From assembly GCA_958510875.1 (NCBI GenBank), contig OY294070.1, positions 13,755,631 through 13,819,630 on the forward strand: DNA of 64,000 bases. The letters run 5' to 3'. Under the pieces are notes generated by a model. The model ran no database searches and had not been told where the DNA came from. It saw only the letters and a program-made list of their open reading frames with translations. Of this stretch, positions 55,516 to 64,000 are shown piece after piece. Source of the DNA: Endomychus coccineus. Taxonomy: Eukaryota > Arthropoda > Insecta > Coleoptera > Endomychidae. The position numbers were made by a program, and so were the translations under genes. Position 1 is the stretch's first letter. Every line of letters begins with the position of its first letter.

Positions 55516-56885
55516 TTTATTTTATCATTTTCAGTTTCACTTTCCGTGGGTATAGTTCAAAGTCGCATTACATCCTATACATTATGATTATTTCGCAATG
55601 CTCTGCAATATTTGAATCTTTTGAATAATAATTCTTTAATGCTTGATTGTATGGTAAGGCACCACCCTCTCAGCCTACTCGGAAAAGTCAGCACTGATGC
55701 TGCTTTGTGTGTTTGCTGAATTTGTGAGTTCGACATACTCAATTCCCTTTTTCGCTCCATTAGAAAGGTAAAGACGTATTTTTATAATAATAACGTAAGT
55801 ATCTCGTACTCGAAAGAGAAGGATTGACAAAAATAACCAAAGTTATTCGCGAGACGATGACGAGCTTTGGAAAATGAACATCGGCGTTTAATTAGTGTAA
55901 TAGAGTATTTAAGAATGTCGCGGTCGACGGGAACGATGTAAACGACGGAACGCAGGATGTTGGAAGAGGAAAAAGCGGGATGTCATCTGTAGTTTCCCTT
56001 TTTATAAGACTATGTGCCTGCCCGTTATACCCGACCCGACCATATCGATTTTATGCATGTCTGGTGCGCTTTTCTAGCTTTTATTAATCTGTTTCTACAA
56101 ATTACATCGAACGGACGTGAAACGTTTTCCCGGGACGCCGCTCCGCGCCGCTACCGTCTCCTCGTTATGTTTCCTTTTTCGAACCTCGCCGGCGAACGTT
56201 ACCTCACTTTGCTGTCAGATTTATTCGCGTTTTTATCGATTTACATGATGCACACAGCGACTCAATCTTGACCTCCATTTTACAACTTCTCCTTTATTAG
56301 ACTTGTCGAGGCAACAACATTGTATACGAGATCTTGATCCAAGTATGTTTTGAAGCTTATAATTTACAAGTTCATTCTCCAAAGATAGTTATAAAAACGG
56401 GAAGTTTGCATAATTTCAAATGTAATGCTAATAGATTATCTGAAAGTAATATAGCAACGAACATACTGAAAACATATGCTGAAGTATTACATGATTGTTC
56501 TGGTCTTTATAAAAGCTTATACTATACTGGCTGATCACATTTCTAAATATCTCTTTGTCTAGAATTTCATTTTCGTTATGTTTGGTGATCTCATTCTCGT
56601 CAGCACTTGTTAGAAAAGAGCTGTGATCAAATGATCACAGCTTCCCTCACTCGTTAAATGTTGGATAAGTTGGATTACAATGGTTACCACAAATCTTTGA
56701 TCAATAATTCAATTCCTAAACAAAAAAGGAAATTGGAACGTAGCCATAACTAACCAAATTAGAGCCATTACCTTCAAATACTTCAATAAAATTCAAAAGT
56801 TTTACTTATCATTCTTCATTAATTAATAAATTCCATAGTTTGTTTCCTAAATTTGCAATACAACCAGTTTATAGATATAAGAACA
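55516..56885. other. No recognised gene; GC-rich pocket
   Basis: Between 55870 and 56230 the DNA is clearly GC-richer than its surroundings (gggacgccgctccgcgccgc), with an 85-codon frame from 56014 (MPARYTRPDHIDFMHVW) that I cannot assign. At 56618 tgatcaaatgatcacagctt recalls the end of repeat C. Confidence 0.35.
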
Positions 56886-56887
56886 AG

Positions 56888-56995
56888 CTGAAACACCTTT
56901 AAGAAAGTTTCCGATTTCGAAAAATGAGGGATTTACAAAATCAATTGTGAATCGTGTTGAAAATGCTATGTGTGAGTAAGTAAGTAAGTAACCAA
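56888..56995 (+). pseudogene. Short PLE family 1 GIY-YIG scrap and (GTAA)n
   Basis: gagggatttacaaaatcaat and gttgaaaatgctatgtgtg encode GIYKINCES and KCYV with one stop, paralleling 9.83-9.88 kb. It passes straight into a gtaagtaagtaagtaa run (56973-56990). Confidence 0.55.
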
Positions 56996-57949
56996 GTACA
57001 CTCATTAGTTCATATATATACCGGGATATCAAAAATTATCTTGGTTAAGGGTGGTTGTGGAATCCAAAACGTGTGTCTTACTTTACGTTTGAAATAATTA
57101 TGTCACTGTCACACTGACATCATCAATAACCTACAAATTTCATACCTATTTATTTCAGTTGTAAATGAACTACAAATTATGAAATAATTATGTGAACTTT
57201 GAACCTTTTCAGAGGTCGTGATAGCCACAATCCAGGTCAAAAACTGTTTTGAAATAGTTAATTTTCCGTAAATCGAATGACGTTCACGTGAGAAGCCCGT
57301 AGCACGCGAGTTACAAAAGTGCAAACTGATTGTACCTAATACGGCTTTACGACGACTTCTTGCGTGCTGTTTTCGCTCCATGTAGTTAGATTTAGTATTG
57401 GACCGTGCCCGACGGCCCTTCTTTTTTCGATAAATGTCCATTAAATAGGAAAATTTAATTAAAACATTTTGAGCTATTCTCAGATCTCAGCTACGCGCGT
57501 CTAACGTGCGACGTACCAAAGGGAATTTTCTCGCGACTAAAATATACACGAAGCGGGTAAAAGCTAGCGACCCAGACCCAAAAACACTTTATTATAACTG
57601 GCGCCGGTCGCACGGGGCAAGAAACGGCCCCAAATTAATAAGACCGAGGTAAAATGTATAAACTCTAACTTACGCGCAGCGAGCTCCTCGAGGCATATGT
57701 CAAAATGATTTCGTACGTAGCTAATTACATAGGACGTCTGTCGTTCATGCAATTATGTTTTTAGATAATTCGATTCTTCTAATTTCGATAGGCCACGTGA
57801 AAATCCCGGAGTCCAAAGCGCTAAAGACTTCGGAGTGTTACAATATTCGTATAAAATTGCGAAATTTCGCACTTTTAGAAACTTCAAATTAATTATGACA
57901 TAATTATTTCGAACGTAAAGTAAGACATACGTTTTAGATTCCATAACCA

Positions 57950-59983
57950 CACTGTAATAAATGGGTGTAATTTTAATGGTGTAAATTGGTAAAATTACTA
58001 CGATGTACTGGCAACTATTACCTCATTTTTGAGATAAAGCTTGAAGTACCTAAAAGTTGGAGAACATTTACCAGGTAAATTTGATTCTGGTGTATTTTTA
58101 CGTTACAGAATAGAAAATTACCTCTGCGTGAATAATTTTACCCTAGAAAAAACTCTGAATCTTCGGTTAACAAAATAATATCAATTCAAATTTCCCTCAA
58201 TCGGTTCTGCGCTCTAACCTGATTGCGGTACTGACATCGACAGATGGTGTCTTCTCGGTTTTGCGTATACGTAAAGATATTGATATCCCTCTCTATTACA
58301 CGCTACTAATGATCTCGAGCGAGAGAGATACAGCTATCGTAGACGTTTTGCATAGTCGAATTTCCCAGATTGCATTGCAGTTGCAGTTTGCCCTTTACTG
58401 TCGTGTTGCATATGAGCTTCTGTTTCTAATTCAGTAAGGATCATTTTCATTCTAAAACTTTTAAATGAAATACATTTATTAAACAGTCGATTGTTTCGTT
58501 ATTGTGAGAACCGGAATACTTATTTTCTTGGGCCCCTTTTGAAAGGTAGGTTGATGGGTTTCTTTGCTGTTTTTGTACCTATATTCGCCTTTTTTGTCTA
58601 TAGATTTCCAAGATAGATACACATAACCTGTACGCCAGCAGAACTTATTACATTAAAAATAGGTTATTACTGTCAAATATGCAGACATGGATTTCCTACA
58701 TTAAGGCAATATAATTGTCAATATTATCACAGACAGGTGTACGGTGTAAGATTTATTTGTACCCGAAAAGTGAGTATTTTGTATGTTTTTATCTTTCAAA
58801 TATACTAGATTTTAATTTCAGGTGAATTTTGTCTGATGAATTTGTATTTTACAATAATTCTATTATTTTGTTTTAATATACTTTTCTTTCCTCAATCGGA
58901 ATTGTGGTGCAAGTAAGTTGGTTTTATATATTTGTTTCTTAATAATAATGTAATGATTTTCTCATTGTTGCCATTCGTAGTTTTCTTATAGAGAATTGAT
59001 GCTCTATTAAAGGTAGGTAGTAAATTATAATTTGGTTTGCATCGTTCTAGGCCCAGTACGGTTCATTTTATATATTTTATTTTTATAGAAAGGCTTCCTA
59101 TTTTTTCCTGTTTTTTCCATTCCAGTATTTTGAATCTCAATTTTCTCTATTTTTGATTCCCCCTGGCCCTAATATGTATGTGTATTGCTTTTCCTCATCT
59201 CCCTTATTCTAATAATAAATATTTTTGAATTTCAGGTAGTCTTGTTACTTTTGTTGCCGTCCCAGTATGAGGTTATTTTATATATAAGTTTGTAACAATA
59301 TTAGTTATTTGTAATTTTTTAAAGAATTTTTTATAAACTTTTGTAATCCTGAATATAAGTAAAACAAAAATTCTCGTTTCATTTTGTTTAGGTTATTGTA
59401 TTCAGGTAATGGTTCACAATAGAATGTTAGAAGAAGGGCTAACATGAACTGGTTAATTCATCTTCCTGCTTGACGATGATACAACAGAATTTTAATCAAA
59501 AGTTGGAATAGTGCGTAGGTAAAGTTTATTTTTAAATGAATATTTCAGGGCCAAATCATCTAGGTATTTCGTTTACAAACAAAATTACAATTTGGTGTAA
59601 ATGTATCTGTAAAATTAACAACAGTAATTTTATCTATACAAATTTACATCAAACTGTAAGTTCATCTATACAAATTAACATCAAAGTGTAATTTTATCTA
59701 TACAAATTTACATTAGAGTGTAATTTTATCTATACAAATTTACATTAGAGTGTAATTTTATTTATACAAATTTACACCAATGTGTAATTTTGGGAGGTAA
59801 AATTACACCAACGTGTTTTTTTCTCTGTAAAATTTACACCGCCAAGGATTTTTACCCGAGCAATGAGTAATTTTCCCTTTTTGGTTAAAAATACCCTTAC
59901 GCGTTAAATTTACTCCGTGGAATGGTGGCCGCCCAGTGGCCACCATTTCTTAGGGGAATTTTACCCAAATATTTTTTACAGTG
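57950..59983. mobile_element. TIR element B, copy 2, complete (2,034 bp)
   Basis: Starts CACTGTAATAAA and ends TTTTTTACAGTG, giving short imperfect terminal repeats (CACTGTAA) flanked by ca (57948-57949 and 59984-59985). Joining the flanks at one ca restores the element A terminal repeat (ccataaccacccttgacc). Subterminal 32-bp repeats, each with an internal inverted aaattaca…tgtaattt, stand at 59635-59792. CACTG ends, a 2-bp duplication and arrays of subterminal repeats fit the CACTA/CMC group; a TSD of 2-3 bp is known there. No transposase is encoded, so it is non-autonomous. Confidence 0.85.
59635..59792. repeat. 32-bp subterminal repeats of element B
   Basis: Five units of tatacaaatttacattagag plus tgtaattttatc, period 32 bp. 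The array at 55193-55330 in copy 1 is homologous. Each unit holds inverted ttaca/tgtaa words like those in the terminal repeat, so they may be transposase-binding sites. Confidence 0.85.
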
Positions 59984-60199
59984 CACCCTTGACCAAGATA
60001 ATTTTTGATATCCCGGTACAATTACGATACAAGTAAAACATAAAATGCTCATATAAGTATACACAAATGCCTGTTCAGGCGAAGAACAACGTCAAACAAT
60101 CAATAAGGACCTACATACTATTATTAATAAATTCTAGTACATTATTACACTGTTACAAATAAAATATCTAAAAATATCGTCAGTTATAGTTTGAATTAA

Positions 60200-61050
60200 A
60201 ATACTTCATCGTTGAAATAATCCTGTAGTGAATAGAATGCTTTTGAAATTAAAAATGTTTTCAGCTTTGCTTTCAATATTCCTCTTGATAGGCATCTACT
60301 TATAATAGGTGGTCTTTTATTATAAATTTTAGTTATTATATATTTTACGTTCTTTTTCAAGTACAAATAATTAAATCTTTCAACAACGACATTATTTTTG
60401 AATCTATAGTATGGTATCCATGTTCGTCATCATGTTCTTTAAACAACGTTTATTATCAATCACAAACTTAACCGAATCTAAGATTAGGAGACTGTATAAG
60501 GTAAGTATTTTTTGATTCATAAAATGTTGTCTACAACTTTCAATTTGCTTTATTTTTAAAACACTTTTTTTGTAGAATGAAAATGCGTGAAGCTTCATTA
60601 GAATTGGCCCAGAATAGCAGAATACCAGTCCATATCTCAATCTGGATTGAACATATGCACATGGTAAGCGTTAACGCTGTTTTGTAATCAATTTGATTTG
60701 ATACCACTTTCAGAGCAAAAACGTATCGAATGATTTTCTGTGCCAATTCACTGACGTGACGTCTCCAATCTAATCGACAGGCTACATAAATTCCCAGAAA
60801 TTTTACACACACAAGACAATGCAGTGTCAGACTGTTATGAGTAGCTACTATTTTATCATTATTTGTCTGAAAATTGAAATGTAGCAGTTGAGTTTTCCCA
60901 ATATTCAGGACTAAATTATTATTCCTGCACCATGTTAAGACTTTCTCTAGACAATCAGATGTTGTAAGTCTCAGATCTTGTGACATTGGCTCACTGAAAA
61001 TCACTGAAGTATCATCTACGAACGAATTAAATCAATATGTGTTGTATTTC
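60200..61050 (-). pseudogene. LINE reverse transcriptase C-terminal part (Jockey-like)
   Basis: On the minus strand: DDTSVIFSEPMSQDLRL (start is the YADD-type block), CLEKVLTWCRNNNLVLNIGK, VKFLGIYVACRLDWRRHVSE, LAQKIIRYVFALKVVSNQID, then in another frame RYGLVFCYSG, ILQKKCLKIKQIESCRQHF-like, KILTLYSLLILDSVKFV and KRCLKN. The 154-codon frame is well kept. The catalytic block and everything 5' of it are cut off. The clade is inferred from the wording GKTQLLHF and KFLGIYVD. Confidence 0.85.
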
Positions 61051-62275
61051 TGCTGGTATAGGTCATTTATATATATGAAAATATTAGTTTTTATGTGACA
61101 CGTACTTTAAAAAAATGTATACATATATGGGAACTTTTATGGTCTTTAATATCATATTTCGAACCGAGCTTTTGACGTCTTGTGGATGTGACATTCTGAC
61201 GATATTCTCAGCTCTCTCAGATGTCATTCATGGACGTCCAATCCTATATTTTGAGACTGAAAAATTGACGTTAATCGGACGTCACCATGCTGCATGGGAA
61301 GCTCGTCAAGGCGAACCTGTCTTGTCGAAGTGGTGTATTAAATGAATAAATATGCAAAAAAATGTCAATACGTTTACTATTCTGTTACAAGGTAACAATA
61401 AATAACGAAATGTCCAGCTCGCGGAACACACGATCTACGAAACAATCGTCAGACAATGACACATGACGTCACGTGAAGATACGCTATCGGAAGGTTCACG
61501 AAGCGTGTGAACCGTGTGTAACGGAGTTCGACGGGTTAGGTGAGAGCATAAAATCAGTACATAAGAGGTAGTAAATGGCCTATATACTGTTGCCGGGTAT
61601 TGGTAGAAAATCAGCGATAGGTAGTCATCTATAGCAATGGAATTGCCAAGTATCGATTCTGCGCGATACAAGCGCCAATCAGCATCCAGTTCGAAGGCAG
61701 AGGGGACGTGATCGGAACGTGATCGGTTTCGGGGCCACATCCAATGCATCTATATCGCGGCTATATTGGAAATTCATACTTATAGGAACGTCGATTACGG
61801 CACTTTAGCGTCTTCGACGGAGGCTAATACTACACGGTTTTCATTTTTCTACTGTCTCCTAGATTTTTTGTGCGGCTACTCATATACAGGGGTGATTGAA
61901 ACTTGCGTTCCTATACAACACATGTATTGTTAGACCTGAGGATTGGTTTTGAAGCCGGGGATTCCATCAAATTGTAGGGAATATCTAGAATATGTATTCT
62001 TTTACTATACTCAAAGTATGGCTGGGGTCCATTTCAGTTTTCAAATCTTCAAAACTTTTTCAACATCTGTTTTCTCGCCAATCTACTACTTATTTCTGTT
62101 AACAAGATTATTTTAACGTAGCTACCAAGCACCATTCTGAGGTTTATATTTGCGTTGCAATACTCAAAAGTTTCTTGGGTTCGAAATCTACTTCTCGTGG
62201 TATTTTGCATTGCCTCCAAATATAATACGTTTCAGCAACAATCAATGCTCCTGACAAAAATTCCTTTGCCCAAAT
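61051..62275. other. No recognised gene
   Basis: A 76-codon frame at 61115-61345 (ending EARQGEPVLSKWCIK) and a minus-strand frame at 61435-61749 match nothing I know. Confidence 0.35.
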
Positions 62276-62284
62276 TGCAATTTT

Positions 62285-62800
62285 CACCTCTTTTCCTCAG
62301 GTTGTCACGGGAAGCCATATCTGGATTACACGGAGGGTGATCGATTTGTTCAAAACCATAGTCTCACTTAATGCATGCATGCTTCTGGTAAGTTCTCCAC
62401 TCCTTTTCTTTCGAATTTTTGCAGGAGTGCTGCATAATATGTCTTGTTGATTGTGATATTATGTTCTTTAAAGAATGTCACAATCCTAAAAGATCATCTC
62501 TAAACCTCTTAAACTTTCCTAGTGTGCTTGACGTTTCCATTCCATCGATTCCCTTTATGAGAAAGGATGATACTGAAGACCATGGTTTCATCTCCTGCGA
62601 CCATTGTCTTCAACACGCGTTCACAGTCGTTTCGGAACTCACCTTGTCCTAACTTTATTCATGTCCAAATGTTTGCGGAAGATTCGGCGAAGGGCTTGCT
62701 TCAGTAATTCATGACCTTTGTGATCGCCTCAAGGATTTCTTTCCCCATGTCAAACCGTTTTGATTAATTTTTCGCCGTCGAATAAGATCCCATCCAGCCT
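62285..62800 (-). pseudogene. mariner-like transposase remnant
   Basis: Minus-strand pieces in three frames: MVAGDETMVFSI (first catalytic Asp; usual GDETW), SMEWKRQAH-like, TINKTYYAALLQKFERK, and HPPCNPDMASRDNL (third Asp block; usual HPPYSPDMAPSDFFL). The second Asp block is not recognisable. The wording differs from the two mariners at 0.5 and 51.4 kb, so it is another subfamily. Heavily broken. Confidence 0.65.
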
Positions 62801-63129
62801 ACCTTTGACGATTTGAGGAGAAATGCCATCTCGAGTAGGGTACGTTCAGGAGAGATGGCTCTCCAAGTGAGACGACTCAGTGAAATATCTCCGTCACTTT
62901 TCACAATCACGCGCCAGTTCGAAGTGACAGATAACACTGACGAATGCATCAGCACAAAGAACGCGATTATCGGCCTTTAGAGCAATAAATAGGTTAACTA
63001 CATTAGTAAACTGAAATTGTAACTTTGTCGTGCCACATGGGTGTTTATGATATTTTTCCCTTTAATAGGTGGTTGACAGGAAAAACTAACATTAAAATAA
63101 TCTGTTAGCCAAAAATTTTATTCTCTTAA

Positions 63130-63395
63130 GTAATTTGAAATATTTCAACAAACAATGACCTCCTTAAGCCAAAAATGTAAAAAGTTTTATTATGAAGTTA
63201 CGATTTTCTAGAAAATTTAGTTTGGTCCTGGTTTTTGGTTGGTCCCTTTCGATTGTCCAACATATTTGGGTTCCAGTTGCCCTGTTAACTTTTTGCATCT
63301 TAGAAATGTCCTGATGGAACCTTTCTCCGTGCTCATTGCTCACAGCACCCTAATAATTATTGATGATATAAAAATTGACTCATGTCGATATTTGC
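63130..63395 (-). pseudogene. Fragment of an uncharacterised arthropod repeat protein (GERFHQDI type)
   Basis: On the minus strand NEHGERFHQDISKMQKVNR, then GTQICWTIERDQP and RTKLNFLENRNFI. A (N/S)EQGERFHQDI…Y.G.W…M.ADYCW…RD pattern occurs in many uncharacterised arthropod proteins that I associate with repeats; function unknown to me. Here the usual Tyr-Cys-Trp reads ICW. Only about 60 residues are present. Confidence 0.5.
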
Positions 63396-63551
63396 ATCAA
63401 CAGCTACATCGTTACGTTGTTATTTGAAGGTTATATTAATATTGTTGCTCGGCTTCGTTCGTTATTTAGGAAAACAATTGTGAGTCATCTTCCCAGTACC
63501 TACTGTTAAGGTGAGAGGGCCTATTACATGTGAGACATTTATTCTGGTAGG

Positions 63552-64000
63552 GGATATCCACTAGACCATTATGATCTCGGAAAAATTGTGAAAAATTACT
63601 TAGATTCGAGAGGAAAGAACTTAGCTGCGTTCCAAAATAATATATCAGGAGGAGAATTTACATTTTCTTTCATGCAGAGACATAAAGATCGATTAAGAGA
63701 TCGCATATGCCAAAACATTAAACGAACGCGAGCTGCAGTTTCACATGAGGTCATCAATAACTATTTTGATAATTTGACACATGAGTTGGAGAATGTACCT
63801 GCTTCAAACATTATTAATTACGATGAAACGAACCTCTCTGATGATCCAGGAAAGAAAAAGGTAATTTCAAAGAGAGGTTGTCGTTATTGTGAGCGGATTA
63901 TGAACTCCAGCAAAAGTTCCACTTCAATCAAGTTCGCCACAGCGGCAGATGGAAAACAGTCGCCTTGTTATGTGGTTTACGAAGCTCAGAACCTATATGA
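63552..64000 (+). CDS. pogo/Tigger-like DDE transposase, partial, runs off the window
   Basis: From GGA at 63552 the frame is open for 149 codons to the end of the window. It reads GYPLDHYDLGKIVKNYLDSR, GEFTFSFMQRHKDRLRDRIC, KRTRAAVSHEVINNYFDNLT, VPASNIINYDETNLSDDPGK, KVISKRGCRYCERIMNSSKS and ADGKQSPCYVVYEAQNLYE. NYDETN carries the first catalytic Asp; FMQRH and SKRG…SSKS…ADG…VVYKA fit the DDE_1/CENP-B-like endonuclease family. The first ATG is at about 63675. The N-terminal DNA-binding part is missing or shifted upstream (a stop lies just 5'). Catalytic residues 2 and 3 would be outside the window. It is the best-preserved transposase here. Confidence 0.75.

Larger units (their letters stand above)
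57021..60016. mobile_element. TIR element A, copy 2, inverted and interrupted
   Basis: Left repeat ccgggatatcaaaaattatc starts 57021; the right repeat ends …tttttgatatcccgg at 60016. TA flanks both sides (57019-57020 and 60017-60018). The interior (57090-57940) matches copy 1 in reverse orientation, including the GC-rich core. The right terminal repeat is split at 57947/59986 by element B copy 2. Without the insertion the element is about 960 bp, lacking the duplicated subterminal module of copy 1. Confidence 0.87.

Noticed and set aside
56014..56271. 85-codon frame in a GC-rich pocket as a host gene
   Set aside because: No domain, no splice context and no repeat partner; GC-rich DNA lengthens frames by chance. 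Kept only as part of an unassigned stretch.

Overview
This window looks like insect nuclear DNA, possibly beetle, though nothing in it fixes the order. It is AT-rich, has no operons, shows short introns with GTAAG donors, contains a nuclear copy of mitochondrial nad5, and is dense in arthropod-type transposon remnants. I found no confident intact host gene. The only plausible spliced gene is a minus-strand coiled-coil/SANT-associated-like tail at 20.6-21.1 kb, with a weaker candidate exon at 22.5 kb. The reading frame at the right edge (63.55 kb onward, pogo/Tigger-like transposase) is open and leaves the window.

Layout. 0-5.6 kb: a LINE scrap, a mariner with intact ends but a replaced N-terminal half, a 94-bp tandem array, a 458-bp inverted-repeat element and a minus-strand Penelope-like (PLE) GIY-YIG fragment carrying a 116-bp tandem duplication. 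6.7-9 kb: a LINE split by a 1,094-bp long-inverted-repeat element with a clean 3-bp target duplication. 9.8-10.4 kb: a PLE tail beside a tRNA-Tyr-like sequence. 11-13 kb: a copy of 'LINE-A', the commonest family here (six pieces), interrupted by an LTR-like piece. 13.6-17.1 kb: a 27-bp minisatellite with a 686-bp higher-order repeat in three near-identical copies. 17-20.2 kb: LINE-A and PLE pieces, one ending in a hammerhead-ribozyme-like motif. 23.7-25.2 kb: two nad5-derived NUMT pieces with a LINE between them. 27-35 kb: LINE-A, an RNase H-bearing LINE ('LINE-B'), a BEL/Pao integrase tail and a dispersed repeat interrupted by LINE-A. 36.2-37.1 kb: a PLE endonuclease fragment between inverted terminal repeats, with the clearest hammerhead motif. 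39.2-40.5 kb: a 265-bp tandem array split by a solo LTR with a 4-bp target duplication. 42-44.4 kb: mariner end, LINE-A, a LINE C-terminus and TIR element A. 46.6-48.4 kb: a PLE reverse transcriptase. 51.4-52.6 kb: second mariner. 53.8-60 kb: two copies of 2-kb element B, one of them inserted inside a second copy of element A. 60.2-64 kb: LINE, mariner-like, an unclassified arthropod repeat-protein piece and a pogo-like transposase.

The parts do not work as a pathway. They record layered insertions: several target sites can be rejoined base by base, giving a relative order of events. The most notable material is the PLE-associated hammerhead-like motifs, the nested A/B elements, the satellite higher-order repeat and the mosaic mariner. 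All family names come from motifs read by eye without database searches. Boundaries are exact only where terminal repeats or target duplications are stated.
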